A DNA stretch of 64,000 nucleotides. Source: Apostichopus japonicus. Its lineage: Eukaryota > Echinodermata > Holothuroidea > Aspidochirotida > Stichopodidae. A program made the position numbers and the translations under genes. The first letter of the stretch is position 1, and each line of letters begins with the position of its first letter. The notes beneath the pieces were generated by a model that did no database searches, was not told the origin of the DNA, and saw only the letters and a list, made by a program, of their open reading frames with translations. The DNA lies in the NCBI RefSeq assembly GCF_037975245.1, contig NC_092580.1, forward strand, positions 14,669,001-14,733,000. Direction: 5' to 3'. This document shows positions 24,601 through 36,661 of this stretch, piece by piece.

Positions 24601-25702
24601 TGCGGGATATGGTATAAGGTTTACATTATGAGCTGAGGGGGTGGGGATAGGATGAGCATGGGGTGGGAAAGGCGTCTAGTCAAAGCCTATACCAGCGTCA
24701 ACTGTAGGCTTTCGAACTGGACGCAAGCAGGTCGCGATGTATATATAGGCTATGTTATCTACTAACTACTGAATGCCGGTATACTGTCAGCGGTGTAACT
24801 CTATCAGAGGGTGAGTAGTTACTCCCCACATAATGCGACCTCAACCCCCAATAAAATCAGTGACCGATGTACTATACACATTTGGGGAATTGTCTCGTTT
24901 CAGACCAAACATGCACACAATAGAAGTTATATAGCGGACGATGTATATTAGTTAATGGCTTGCTATGCTGTGGTATGCAATGCAAAATGCTATTGTGCCA
25001 TATTAAGTCGGGATTGCTGGTGCTGGTATGAGGGGTTACCCCAAGTGTAATTGTGAATGTGTCCCTCCCATACTTTCAAACGCAAACAATGTAGTTTCAT
25101 ATAGGCTAGATTTCTTAGTGCCCGTTGTATAGCCCTAACCTGTTCATAACCGTTACTACCGATGCAAATTTGGCAATGAGCTTTGGCTGAAATATAAGGG
25201 CAGGCCGACTGACGTTTTGTTTTAGAAAAAGAAGGGCTGCTGGGGGTGCCGCTTGTGTCCAGTGATATATTTTGGTACTATGGTGTGTGATGAGAGCTAC
25301 GAAAGTAAATATTTAATTTTAAAGACAATGTTGTAACTTGTGTAAAAAAGGTATACATTCTGAGCTATAACCCAGCCTGATTGTGCCAACATAGATACAT
25401 ACCTCCGTAGGACAGGCATCCGGCGGTTCCGCACACTTTTGTATGCATCCCGGGGGATATTTTTCTACAGGTAAAATGTCGGTCCATGGCTCCGGTGGTT
25501 GGGGTTCGGTATATCGCAATGCACCTGTTGGTGGTTTACCGAAAGGTATCCCCAAGAAACCATAAGACTCCTCAAGATCCGTTCCTTGAACTACACCGAA
25601 TGTTGTCGGCACTTTCAAATCTGGGTCGAAGGGAAGGATCGCGAGAGAGGGCGTATTACAGTACAGGACGAGGATCGTCAAACAGAGAAAACGGGACATC
25701 AT
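21612..25702 (-). CDS. Secreted type-B carboxylesterase (cholinesterase family), complete, four exons
   Basis: Exons, in transcription order, are 25702-25403, 24069-23877, 23138-22990 and 22655-21612. Phases match at all three introns, giving 561 residues, the normal length for the family. Residues 1-21 form a signal peptide ([15 protein letters not shown]...), so the enzyme is probably secreted or lumenal. It should hydrolyse carboxylic esters. Visible parts: the [11 protein letters not shown]-terminal motif (about 51-60); HGGN of the oxyanion hole (about 130-133); [10 protein letters not shown] (about 102-111); the nucleophile elbow GQSAG with Ser221; the acid Glu348 in LIEEG; and His453 in [11 protein letters not shown]. 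All three catalytic residues are present. The elbow has Q where E is commoner. Similar sequences are often named crystal protein-like or para-nitrobenzyl esterase-like. No GPI or membrane tail is seen, which argues against acetylcholinesterase. Confidence 0.93.
22793..22827. repeat. (AAT)n microsatellite
   Basis: An imperfect run of AAT/ATA trinucleotides in the third intron (in transcription order) of the carboxylesterase gene. Confidence 0.85.
24155..24290 (-). repeat. tRNA-like SINE fragment in a carboxylesterase intron
   Basis: On the reverse strand, CACTGGTTCGAATCTCG provides a B-box and the preceding 90 bases contain a loose tRNA-like arrangement. No intact cloverleaf can be drawn. Read as a degenerate tRNA-derived SINE. 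Confidence 0.35.
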
Positions 25703-25713
25703 TGTTCCTTTAA

Positions 25714-28700
25714 TACCAGATTGTCGATAATTTGTAACACGGTATACCTTGTACGTCTAGTTATATTCATGCCAGTACAGTCGATTATTTATCGTTATAC
25801 GAACAATTTATCTTTGTCAGATGAGGACAAGCAAAGGGGTCAAAGGTTATTTGCATTTAGGATTTATTTATCTCAGTTTCATCTAATCTTAATGATTAGC
25901 AGCAAGAACAAACGGATCAGTTGAATTTCAATCAGTTCAACCTCTGATTTGTTGGTTTTCGAATTTTCGTATAGAAAAAAGTTTCCTTTTGGTTATTTCA
26001 ACTACGACATTTTGTTGAGAAATTAAGGAATCTGTAATATAAACGCACCTTTTTGTTACTCTTTGTTTTTGAGAAAGAAATCAAATACTAGAATCTGGAC
26101 ACAGAACGCACATTAAGATAACCCGTTTTTTCTGGACGATTAGAGATGATTTTGTGGTTAGTTTCCTCACATCAAAGTTGCATGTCCCACTGCCCTTCAA
26201 AGTGTGGTCACCCTTTTTCTCTTCACCCCCTTTCTCTTCACCCCCTCCCCTATTCCCTTTAATAGTTCCAAGGGTATACATTGGAATGTTCCCTAATTTG
26301 TCACGAGCTTTACATATTTCATCCAGACAGAGGGGGGTAGCTTGAAATTACTTTAGGGGCACAAAGATTTTCCAGGGGAGGGAAGTAAAACATATTTTGC
26401 AGAAAAATTCTGACTATTTGGATGGGGGTGGGAGAGGAGGGGGAGCACACATTTGGGGCAACTCGGCCCAAAGCCACCCCCCCCCCCCCGTTAAATTAGA
26501 CAATTAAATGTCCGAATGGGGGAAAACTAATTTGAGAATGGCAGCAAAATGCTTATTGAAGTCTTACCATATGTGACCATTATTTGACTTTCTAGCATAT
26601 TTGTATCAAGCTGTCAGTTCACTTTCCACTTTCTTTGTCATGAACGACCACAAGTGAAACTGGATCGGATTTACCAACGTTTCGATAATTATGATACTTG
26701 CTGCACGGCAGTTGTAATTAACAATTATTTTTGTTGGTAGGGCGGTGGGAGGAGGGGGGGGGGGTCGTAAATGAAGAGACATCTTATTGACTAACTTTAA
26801 TTATAAGGAAAACATTTGCATCAGTGGTCACGAATTTGGACTATGGTAAATGCACAGCCCCAGTCCCCTTTCATCGAGAATGTGACCGTGTAATTATGAC
26901 GATGGTACGTGAAATGTGTATCACGTGTTCCTTTGGAAGGGAACGAATACTAATGGGTAGGATACATCTATACAGACTGTCTTTACCCATTATACTGCAA
27001 ATTATGTTTCTCGTAAATTCCCAAACCAGGTATAGGCTAACTTTTTTGAATTTTGCGGCTGATTTTGTAATAGGCTAAATTTGCTCCCTTTATGGGCGAA
27101 GTTTTTTTTATTTTTTATGAAATGGGTCGCTTTCGTTTGATGAGTGTGATCTACAACAATAAAATAATGTTATTGTATTTCTCAAATTGATATTGTAATT
27201 TGAACAAATTATCGGAACTTAAAAGCAGTTGTGTTATGTCATTGTGAATTTTTTTAAGCTTCAATGTAGACAAATTTCTGTGTAACCGGTGAAATATGCG
27301 GCAGGCTCATACAGTCAGTCGGACGTCAACCTGACCATAAAAGTAATTTGAGAAGCACTTTAAGTTAGTGGTCTAATATGGAATACCATATGTATCAAAA
27401 ATGTCCAAACTAATATAAGTATGTCCAAAAATAAATAATTCTATAGGTAGTATAGTAGTAGTAATCATGGCATAAAGTGTAGTGTATAGTGCTTATACGT
27501 TGCGATTGACAAGTAATACGATACCTTGTCTTGACAGCAGTATGGCTTCCTCCATTGTCGTTAATATATTTCGTATTTCTCAAGAGAGATCATAGAGGGC
27601 ATTTCATTTGTCTTTGGTTTGTGCTGTAACGATCAGCTTTCTAATATTATCTGCAGGTTATAATATTGTATTGTATTTTGCATGTATTTAGATTAGATTT
27701 TAAGATGCATATAAAATTAAGCCATTTAAAGTATGTGCGTTAACGAAAATAGCACAACTTATCGCTTGATAAGTTATCAAATTTTTCAAGTGTGCAGCAT
27801 TGATCAGTGATTTGAATAAGAACGGGTTGTGGCTCAGAGGTCCATCAAGTCAACGCCCTTGTAATGGGGATTGGCCCCTTCCCATTAAACAGACATAAAT
27901 TGCTGCATTCTGAGGCATATTTGGGCTATAAATTAGGTATTTCATAAGGTCTACACTGGGATTGTGCAAATATGTGCTTTACGTTTTTGGTTGTGTTGAC
28001 AAAAAAAGTTTGGGGGGGGGGGGAGGTACACCATCCACATAACCCATGGATGTATGCCTAACGGGGGAGGTTTCTAAACTACAGAAATTGAAAAGTTTAC
28101 TGATTTATCAAAAGGTGCTGTTCTTTTTAAGAAAAGGGGCTCTTTAGAGGTTTCCTTGTCACTGTGACCTGCCCCCACCCCACAGTCACATTGTTTTCAG
28201 GCTAGAAGGTTTTTTTCTATAGGATGTTGCGAACATTTCCATCTTATCGTTCACATGATAAGGTGAAAACCTGAATCATCCCCGACACCGCGTCCTCTCT
28301 TCAGTTTCACCCATCTGGATACCTCAGACTTCATAGAACCGTCATATATGTCAAATCTGTGCGTTTCGCCATAGGACGCACCAAGACTTAGCAAGAATTA
28401 TTATATATTTCATAGCTCATTACAGTAATAGCTGATTACTGTAACTCATGGAATATGTCAGTAAATGTCGACGTATATTTTGTCGCGATCGCCAGGTCTG
28501 ACAAGCAGTGCGGGGGGGGGGTCACGGGAAAGGGTCTCCGAACTTGCTCATGATTCCCCTTGGGCCAACCAGTACTATACATCTTATTGACCGCCCTTCA
28601 GTATGCGGCGATGATAAGAAAGATCTCATGATCAGGAGTGTCAATACTGAATATAGTGCCACGAGGTGTGGGGAGGGGGAGGGGTGCTACCCCAGACATT

Positions 28701-29129
28701 TGCACGTACGGTGAACGTCACGCGCACGCGCACATACTACACGTACGAAGGCCTGTTGAAAAGATGGCACGGTACTACTACTACTATTTAGTGAGATCGT
28801 ATCGGAACAGAAAATCGACTTCTGCTGTGACCAGGACACCAAGTATTGCATAGCCTAAGCATCTTACTGAAAATCAAGGATGTGCACTTTTACCATTAAA
28901 ATTCCGGACGTTTATAGGCCAAATAGTAAGTAGTATTAATGCATGTGCTATTTCAGTATTTGAGTTTATTGGCTAGTTTAGTGTAACGATAGGCTAGGAC
29001 GACAACGTACACTGCGTATAACTAAACGAACCAATGTCAGCCAGAATATTAACACTAGGCTGCAGCTGCATTTGTAGACAATACAGACTCGCATAAATGT
29101 GATGTAGCCTAACATTAACAATGCATGCT
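25714..29129. other. Intergenic, no supported gene
   Basis: This stretch lies upstream of the carboxylesterase start. It has G- and C-runs (26480, 26750, 28010, 28510), but I see no exon with a recognisable family or paired splice sites. The carboxylesterase promoter should lie just right of 25702; no clear TATA box was identified. Confidence 0.5.
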
Positions 29130-29490
29130 TGCTTGCAGTAAGAAGCTTGCTGATGACACCAAACTATTCTTCTGAGGTCTCTTTCAATAGCGATTCTGAG
29201 ATTGACAAATTTCAAATGCATTTGGACAACGTTTTTTGATGGTCTCAGGGATGGCAAATACTTTTTAATATTGATAAATGCAAGTGATGCATATTGGTAG
29301 AAGTAACCAAAAGTATACCTACAATCTTAATGGTGAGGAGTTACAGGAGGTCTTTGTTGAAAGAGACCTAGGCCTAGGTATCTACATGTATTGACTCATC
29401 TCTGCAACCTTCTAAACATTGTCTCAAAGCTGCGAAAAGAGGTAATAGGGGTTTAGGTATGATCAAGAGGAACTTCAGTGTTCAAAGTTA
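29130..29490 (+). mobile_element. CR1/L2-like LINE reverse transcriptase fragment
   Basis: In shifting frames the plus strand encodes LADDTKLF (catalytic ADD box, near 29143), NIDKC and HIGRS, YNLNGEELQEV, ERDLG, DSSLQPSKHC and AAKRGNRGLGMIKRNF. This is the conserved order from the YADD box through the thumb region of CR1/L2-type LINEs. Several stops and frameshifts show it is inactive. It is distinct from the LINE at 3.2-7.1 kb. Confidence 0.75.
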
Positions 29491-29604
29491 AAGTCTGCCA
29501 AAGCAAAAGTATGATGATAATAATAATTCCAGACCAGATACTAAATGCATTGTTACACGTGCACACTTTGGCAGCCGCTGCTGTGAGTATCCACCTTTAT
29601 AATC

Positions 29605-29868
29605 AGTGGCAGAGAAAGGTCTGTAGGGGCGCTTTCGACACAATTTAAGCTGAGCGCCACCACAGGTTGGCGCGTAGCATACAGAAATTTTTTGAGTAAA
29701 GATACTCCCTAGATCGCCAGAAATTACCCTTTCAGGGCCTTGCTAATTTGCAGATAAACGAAGAATAAATATGTGTCATCGCCAAATTACACAAACAAAA
29801 TGTGACAAATGTCAATAGGTAGATGAGAACGCAATAAAAGGAGTCAATAATCGCGAATAAATAAAAGG
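29605..29868 (-). mobile_element. hAT-type MITE, family B, truncated copy
   Basis: It begins CAGTGGCAGAGAAAGGTCTG and is an inverted, diverged copy of the elements at 35979 and 52148, sharing GGGGCGCTTTCGACAC, CACCACAGGTTGGCGC, TTGCTAATTTGCAGAT and GTCAATAATCGCGAATAAAT. The distal end is missing. Confidence 0.7.
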
Positions 29869-29975
29869 CCGTGGCTATTCTTACGACGAGTCGTAACAAT
29901 TATTTATAAACTATTCTTACGACAAAGGCAAATTCAAGCGCAGTAAAGTAAATAAAGCAACTGCGCATGTAGTAG

Positions 29976-30039
29976 GGGTAACCCTAACCCTAAACATAAC
30001 CCTAAACCTCAATCCTAACCCTTACCCTAACCCTAACCG
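29976..30039 (-). repeat. Interstitial telomere-like repeat (CCCTAA)n
   Basis: About 60 bp of perfect and degenerate CCCTAA units (TAACCCTAACCCTAAAC..., ACCCTAACCCTAACCGG), i.e. TTAGGG on the minus strand, the animal telomere repeat. It lies about 100 bp left of the adducin-like exon. Confidence 0.8.
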
Positions 30040-30139
30040 GAAATTATTGTTTCTCCTCGTCGTAAAAAAGCAAATCGTTAAAAGCAAAGATGTCATTGAT
30101 TATGGAGGATTTTGAATTTTTTGCTTTGAATCTTGACAG

Positions 30140-33100
30140 GTCTCAACTATGAAGTGTGGCCTTTTGCTGATCAGTCAAGAAGCCTTGATTTGCGGTGAGA
30201 TCTTGTACTTATGACTACACGGGGATCGTGGTCGAGGAGGAACAGAAGGATCAAATCATCAGGGCCCTTGGACCCAAAAACAAGATCCTATTCTTGCGTA
30301 ACCATGGTATCGTCTGCTGTGGTGGGTCCATAGAGGAGGCATACTTCCTAGCCCTCAACTGTGTAGCAGCATGCGAGATACAGGTAAAGAATTAGCTGGA
30401 CATGGTCCAACGTGGTCGGATTGCTCGTTAAACTTAGCAGTGTGAGGCCAAATGTTCTCTGGGTTATGTTACAGCTTGATCATTCTCCCCCGTTCCAGAA
30501 TATTTTGGAGACCTGTGAAAGTTACAGAGTTTTCCTTTTTTAAGCTGATTTTTAAAGAGCCGGGAATGGGGTGGGAGGGGGTCGAGGGATGAAAAGGGAC
30601 AAGATAAGTCAACTCCAAACACAAAGTAAATGGTATGGATTGAGTTAATCTTTGATATGACCCTCTCCTCTGAGAATAGTTATCTGAAATTTTCAAACTG
30701 TTTCCAAACAATGTAATCAATTTGGAAGATTTATTGTCTTGGTAATGATTGTATCTCCTAGCCTACATGGAACTTGATTTTGCCATTAGTGTAGTCTACT
30801 TCTGTATCAATATGTAGTCATTACACTCTCCTCAACTCTCTCCATCTCCGAAGATTCCGCTTCTGTACAAACTTTTGTTTGCTTTTTCCCCGAGTCAAAC
30901 TAGGCTCTGAGTCACAGCAGAAAGCCACCTGCAATAGCAAAGCCCGCTCCATGAAATGAAAAGAAAAAAACAGCGGTTGAAAAAGAACGTTTAATTTGTC
31001 CCTCAAAAAGAAAAGCGGTTTGACCGTTTTTCGTTATCACTTTCCAGTCCAGACAAACAGCTGTGGAAATGGTTATAAAACAATAATGCCTTTACGTACG
31101 TGGTGCTGCCTATTTAAGCAGAAAAAATAGGAGTTTAAAAAAAAAACAATAAATGTGCATTGTCAATAAAAATTTTCCTGCATTCAAGCACTTCATTCAA
31201 GCAGCCCAACTCTCAATACTTGAAGTGCTTTTGTTCATTTCTCTATTAAGGTTTCTTTTTGGTTTTGGTTCTGTATTCTTCCTCCTTTTATTTATCTGCA
31301 CATTAACTGCTTTGCCTGCGCTTGCTCACATTTCAAGTTTTTATGTATTCCTTTTTCTTTTTTTGGCATGCTAGCACTCACATTTACTTTATATTTTCAA
31401 ACTTGTTGTTATATAATATGAATACAAGATTCAACATTTTTGAATAATAACATTTTTTTGGGACAAATTCTGGTAATATTTCCCCTTCCCATTGAAGTTT
31501 TCACTTGGGTTGGGACGGGGTGGAGGATGGGAGAACGTTGGCCGTCAGAGGGGGCTAAAATGAGATGTCACGCCATATCAAGATTTGTGGTCAGTGTTGT
31601 TCTGCATGTCCTGCTTAATGTACAATGGTAACAATGCTCTCATCTTCCGGATGATTCGACCAATCAGCATTCACTCCAGGACCATGTTAAGTTGTCACAT
31701 TTTGTGGCATTCTGTTCCTCTACTTCCTTGGACTCTTAAAAGCCATTGTTATTAAATGAGACGAGCTTCTTTGAACTGTTGAGAGAAGAGCGAACAAACA
31801 AGAAGACTTATGAAACAAAGAGATAGCAGTACAGTTGCCTTTAGTTAAAATTGGTCGTAATTATCAAAATGGGCGTTTGTGACAGTCAATGATTTACACA
31901 CTTCCTGGGTTTGGATAAACCGTTACAAGCTTTTGTCACTGGGTCCTGTCTTTCTTCCAACCTGTTGTTGACAAATTACCTGTTAAGGTTAAAGTTAAAG
32001 TTGAAGGTTTACAGTCTTGTATGAGGCTAAAGCCTCCTCACACGACTTTACAACTTAACCCCTAGTCATTGGTAACTTGTCACACCCACACACCAAAGTG
32101 TGCACAATTCAATCAATCTCTCCTGGGGCACCACAGTGCACCACAACCACGTGTCCCCCGGGGGACTTCCCATAGGGTGCAGCCACAAACCGGCGCACGC
32201 AACTATATTTACAAGTTACCTCGCAGGTCCCCATTTTACACCTGGGTGAAGAGAGGCAATGGAGATAAAGCGCCTTGCCCAAGGACACAACGTAATGATC
32301 TGGCCAGGGCTCGAACCTGTAATCCTTAGATCACAAGTCCACTGCCTTAACCACTTGACCAGTTCCTCCTGTCAAGTGTTACGAGTCTTACTTTTTATCG
32401 CTCTTTGCTATCATCTCAGTGAAGCTTGAACATATATGCAAATGTAAAGTTGATAGGAATTATTAAACCTATAATGCATTTATCCATATAATTATTATTA
32501 TGATGAACCCCTGCATGTACATTATATCATAAATAACACTATCACATTTCTGCTTTCCATCTTGAGAGAGAGATGTATATTTGACAGTATATATATCTGC
32601 AATATTTTATGTCATGTTTTCATGCCATGATGGCCGCCTTTATATATATTTTACAAATGGCAGAAGTATGAGTTAATTTTGTATTAAACACATATAACAC
32701 AGAAGTATGAATTATATTATATTACACAGAGAAAATTAAACTGACATGAAAACTGTGATGAATGGTTTCATCCTCTGCTGATTCTTGTCTTGGTCAAAAG
32801 AGGGACGAGAGAAACACAACAGAGGTTTTTATAAATATGAATTAACAGCTCACACCTCGTTTTCCTTGATTTTGCCCTCCCCAGCCAATCGACCTAAACG
32901 CTCAAGTCCATGCCAAGTCGAAAGGAATTATCCAGAGGGAGTACCAAGACGAGGCTGTACTGTACACTGCTTACGCTCCCAATCCATTCACGTCGATGTC
33001 AGAGTGAGAAATACTTGATTACAAAATATAAATTGCGGACAAAACTGGTCAAGGTTTGTTCATCTCATTTTACAAGTCTGGTAGATAATTTTTTTTATCT

Positions 33101-34393
33101 GGGTTTTTTTTTTGGTGGGTGGGAGGGTCCAGGGGGTGGGCATATTGGTCTGATATGAGGGCTCACTGACACGGCTTTGGTCTATGACCTTTCAGCTCTT
33201 GTCCCCTTTCCCTTCCCCTACCCCTCCCAAGGAAAGGGAATTGCCATGAAAGACAGATTTGCACCCTTCTTTAGATGTTGTCAGTATAAGTCTGTCTGTT
33301 TCACTCTTCAAGGAGAGTGAGAAAACCCATCTCGGTACGTTTCCTCCTCCGCAACACAGATTTGAACATTGGAACTCCTCAGCAGTTCCATTTTTGGCTT
33401 AAATCATGCTACCCCCCTCCCCATCCCACCACATTAAATTCCTGCTCCTACCACTCCTATTCTGTTAAACTCTGCTATCATCCCAACCCCCACCCCCCCC
33501 CACCACCACCACTGCTACCTACTTACACCATCACCCTAGCTTATGCCCTGCTCGTAGGCTGAAATAGAATGGTCTGTCGTCACACCTCTGGAGGGTGGTG
33601 TTGATACACTCTCAGTCGATGGATTACATCATCATCATCTCTCACTCATAGATCTACTTTTCTGTCCTCTTCCTCGCTACAGATGTGAAGGAGATTGAGC
33701 TGATCGTGCAAGCCAAGGAGACTGAAATTAAAGAAACCAAGGAGGAGAGTGAGGATGGAGAGAAGAACAGAACACAGAAAATTACAACCAAGACTGTGAC
33801 GATTCACAGAGGTAATAGTCTGCCAGAGCTTACCACTTACGGCTGGTGGAGAGAGAGAGATGGAAGATCGTTGTCATTCCTCCTGTTCAAGACACGTCTA
33901 CATAACCTAGCTGTGGATTGTGATCTTACAATTTATTTTAGTCCTGTATTCTCCAGCTTCCTCCCTCTTAACCCAGCACAACCCTCTTAAAACTTAAAAT
34001 AAGTTGGCTATAGTGTGTATGTGTGTGTGTGTGTATGTATGTTTGTAAGTTCTAAAGCCATGAGAGACCATACTATGGCCCACTCGATACATCACTTGCA
34101 TAAATAGGTGCATTTCTGTTAGGTTTGATACAGTCATGGTAGAATTTAATTATGATCTCGTCAATGCCTCACTCTTGTACGATCGCAGTTTTCCATCCTC
34201 TCTCTCTCTTCACAACTCTTTCAGATCAACGGGGGAGAAGAAAGACAACGATGACAGGGCACACTCCCCCACCCCGAGCATGGAAGGTTCCCCCTCGAAG
34301 GACTCGTCCCTCACGCCGACCAAGAAGAAGAAGAAGTTCCGAACGCCATCATTCTTGTCAAAGATGGAGAAGGACAAAAATGCGGAGAGCTAG
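30140..34393 (+). CDS. ADD1: Adducin-like protein, incomplete locus with frame breaks
   Basis: Four segments are clear. 30140-30383 encodes the end of the class II aldolase-like head (MKCGLLLISQEAL, YDYTGIVVEEEQ, LRNHGIVCCGGSIEEA, ACEIQ). 32885-33003 encodes VHAKSKGIIQREYQ and PNPFTSMS of the tail. 33683-33811 encodes a K/E-rich stretch (VKEIELIVQAKETEIK). 34225-34393 encodes the MARCKS-related end KKKKKFRTPSFLSKMEK and stops at TAG. Adducin caps actin filaments and recruits spectrin under the plasma membrane; the basic tail is the calmodulin-binding and PKC-target region. Oddities: one extra T near 30209-30212 breaks the first exon; exon phases do not match at 33003/33683 and 33811/34225; the head's N-terminal two-thirds and the neck are not found. 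It may be a decaying or partial copy, a misassembly, or a gene with undetected micro-exons. The paralogue is not resolved. Confidence 0.78.
32015..32372 (-). repeat. Full-length tRNA-derived SINE
   Basis: On the reverse strand it begins with a clear tRNA-like head: A-box CAAGTGGTTAAGGCAGTGG and B-box ACAGGTTCGAGCCCTGG. A conserved core follows (GTGTCCTTGGGCAAGGCGC), a pattern common in SINEs of aquatic animals, then a long body to about 32015. It lies in the long intron of the adducin-like locus. Confidence 0.8.
33480..33520. repeat. C-rich / CCA simple repeat
   Basis: A CCCCCACCCCCCCCCACCACCACCACT tract in an adducin-like intron. Confidence 0.8.
34014..34050. repeat. (GT)n/(GTAT)n microsatellite
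   Basis: GTGTGTATGTGTGTGTGTGTG followed by TATGTATG, between adducin-like exons. Confidence 0.85.
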
Positions 34394-35739
34394 AGGAAGA
34401 ATCGCTACTTTTAAAATGACGAGTCAAATTTCTTTTCAAAAGTTTGTTTGTGTGGAAAGTTGGTTGTAAACGTTAGTAAGCAGTACTATTAGAGTTCAAC
34501 TGTCCGACGCTGTGAGAAGGAGAGGCGGCCAGCATATATCCCAAGTACTGATCACAATAATCCTTCCTCCACTCTCGTTATTACGATTTTTTAAATATTT
34601 TTTTTTTCTCTTTGCAAGTACTATGATTATAGACGCATTATAACAGCTACATTTAAGTCAAGTATATGCCTACTACGCGATGCGAGAAGCTTCTCTCTCT
34701 CTCTCGAGTGTCCACGGCGAAGGGGAGTAGTCAGGGCAGTGGTCAACGGTATAAAAATGTCCAGGTTTTTTTTGTCCAGATCTTTTTTTTCTTTTTTTTT
34801 TGTTGGCTTCCATTATATAAGTTTATTGGGTTGTTGTTAAATAGTGAAATTAACTCCGAAATTTATCAGCATTACGTTCCAGGGAAAAGTTTTCTCCCTC
34901 TCTTTATTTTGTTATCGTTGTCGTGAGTAACCTCTACCGAGGTACAACATGGGAGGGGACGCTCCGACATTGCGACGTCTCGTCACGTTTTTTGCAGAAG
35001 GGGTGAAGCGTTCCTAATTCTATCACAGTAGACGAAGCTCTGTACAATTTTCAATGCACGTTCAATAATTGCAGGAACCACTGGTTTCTATTGTGTGCTC
35101 ATTGTCTCCATGGCAACTGCCTGTTTTTTTTTATGCGATTCACACATGTGGTTCTTTGCACTTTTGCTTAATAAATGTTGCAATATCGTGTCCCAAAAGA
35201 AGTGGAAAAATAAACAGGCATTCCTGAAATTCCTTTTCTTTTCGTATTTATTTCTTCTCTGTCTCTCGCTCATTTCTAGTGAGTAGAAGAAAATAAAAAG
35301 AGCGATTTGAGAAGTTGTCTGGTCCTTAAAAATGGACTGGAAGTTTACCTGGCTAAACATCCCCACATATCGTATATATATCAGGATGTTTTGAATAATC
35401 TGACAGACTAGTTTGCAAAAAAATATTGTTTTGACAAGACAGGATGATATTGCAGTCGATATGAAAGCTAGATGACATTTCTCAATAATCGTTTTGCCCT
35501 TTGAACCGCCTTGTAACTAAAACACTACAGTAGGTCTATACTACACTCTTTAAGCCTATTGAAACATTATGTAATGTGTTTTGTAATGCATAATACAACA
35601 CAGCCCACCCCTCACCCTTTTCTTCTCCAACTTTCAGTAGAAAATTATGTCATGACTTAGATCCTTATAAACCCAAAATACATCAAGATGACAACCTGAA
35701 GAATAGGACATTAATGAATCTTGTTACTCTTTACCTTAT
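34394..35739 (+). other. Probable 3' untranslated region of the adducin-like gene and following spacer
   Basis: No exon is seen after the TAG stop. T-rich tracts at 34590 and 34765-34800 and candidate AATAAA signals near 35170 and 35209 fit a 3' untranslated region of about 0.8 kb. The end is not proved. Confidence 0.4.
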
Positions 35740-35747
35740 TTCACAGG

Positions 35748-36653
35748 CATAGGCGTTTTTGTGCTGAAAATTCCGGCAATATGCTGAGAATTTTTCGGGC
35801 ACCTATACTGGAAGAAGAGTAATTTGCAGTGTGTTTTTCAAATTTTGGTGGGTGAAAATTCGTCAATATGCTGAGACTTTTTCGAGCACCTACTGAAAGA
35901 ATAATAATTTGCAATGTGTTTTTCAATTTTTTGGAGGTGAATATTCGGCAATATGCTGAGAATTTTTCGGGCACCTACCAGTAGCAAGAGTCCATACAGT
36001 GAGAGGGGGCGGATGCTCCCCTGGCGGACTCAAATGGACTGCTGGCGCCCTTTTCTGCTTCTTACCACTTTCTACTTATTCGCGATTATTGACTTTTTAA
36101 TTGCACTCTGAAATACCTATTGACATTTGTCACATTTTGTTGGTGCAATTTTCTGACAAATGGCGATGACACCTATTTATTCTTCGTATATCTGCAAATT
36201 AGCAAGGCCTGGAAAGGGTCATTTCCGGCAATCTAGGGAGTATCTTTACTCAAAAGAACTCTGTACGCTCCGCGCCAACCTGTGGTGGCGCTTCGCTTAG
36301 ATAGTGTCGAAAGCGCCCCTACAGACCATTCTCTCCTCCCTGACCAATACCTCTAGCTCCGACACTGGCACCTACTGAAAAAAAAAGAAAAATTTGCAAT
36401 GTGTATTTCTATGGTTTAACTTATATTATTATCATTATTGTTTTAAGGACTTCCTCAATAATTATAACCAATTTGGAAGGGTAATAAGACGGAAAATGAT
36501 TTTATGTTATTGGCATGTGATGTAATAACTGATGAAATATATGATATGCACATTAACGTGTGGAACGCGCGCGGAACGCGCAAAACATTTTGGTTATATT
36601 TTTCGGGCAAGACGTTACAGCCCCCCAACTCAAATGAGGCTCCTACGCCTATG
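35748..36653. mobile_element. hAT-type non-autonomous element A with perfect 8-bp target duplication
   Basis: It begins CATAGGCGTTTTTGTG and ends with the complement of CATAGGCGTAGGAGCC. TTCACAGG stands on both sides (35740-35747 and 36654-36661), a perfect 8-bp target-site duplication as made by hAT transposases. Inside are three copies of a roughly 95-bp subrepeat (GGCAATATGCTGAGAATTTTTC...GGCACCTA) and a nested element at 35979-36367. No transposase is encoded. A related right end, with GGGCTCCTACGCCTAT, is present at 24455-24471. Confidence 0.85.
35979..36367. mobile_element. hAT-type MITE, family B, nested inside element A
   Basis: The termini CAGTAGCAAGAG and (complement) CAGTGTCGGAGC are imperfect inverted repeats. 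GCACCTAC is duplicated exactly on both sides (35971-35978 and 36368-36375). The target lies in the subrepeat of element A, so the order of insertion is certain: A first, then B. 389 bp, non-coding. Confidence 0.88.
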
Positions 36654-36661
36654 TTCACAGG

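Noticed and set aside
34136-34224. N-terminal extension of the last adducin exon in the open frame
   Set aside because: The pyrimidine-rich tract and CTTTCAG acceptor at 34218-34224 show that the upstream part is intron.
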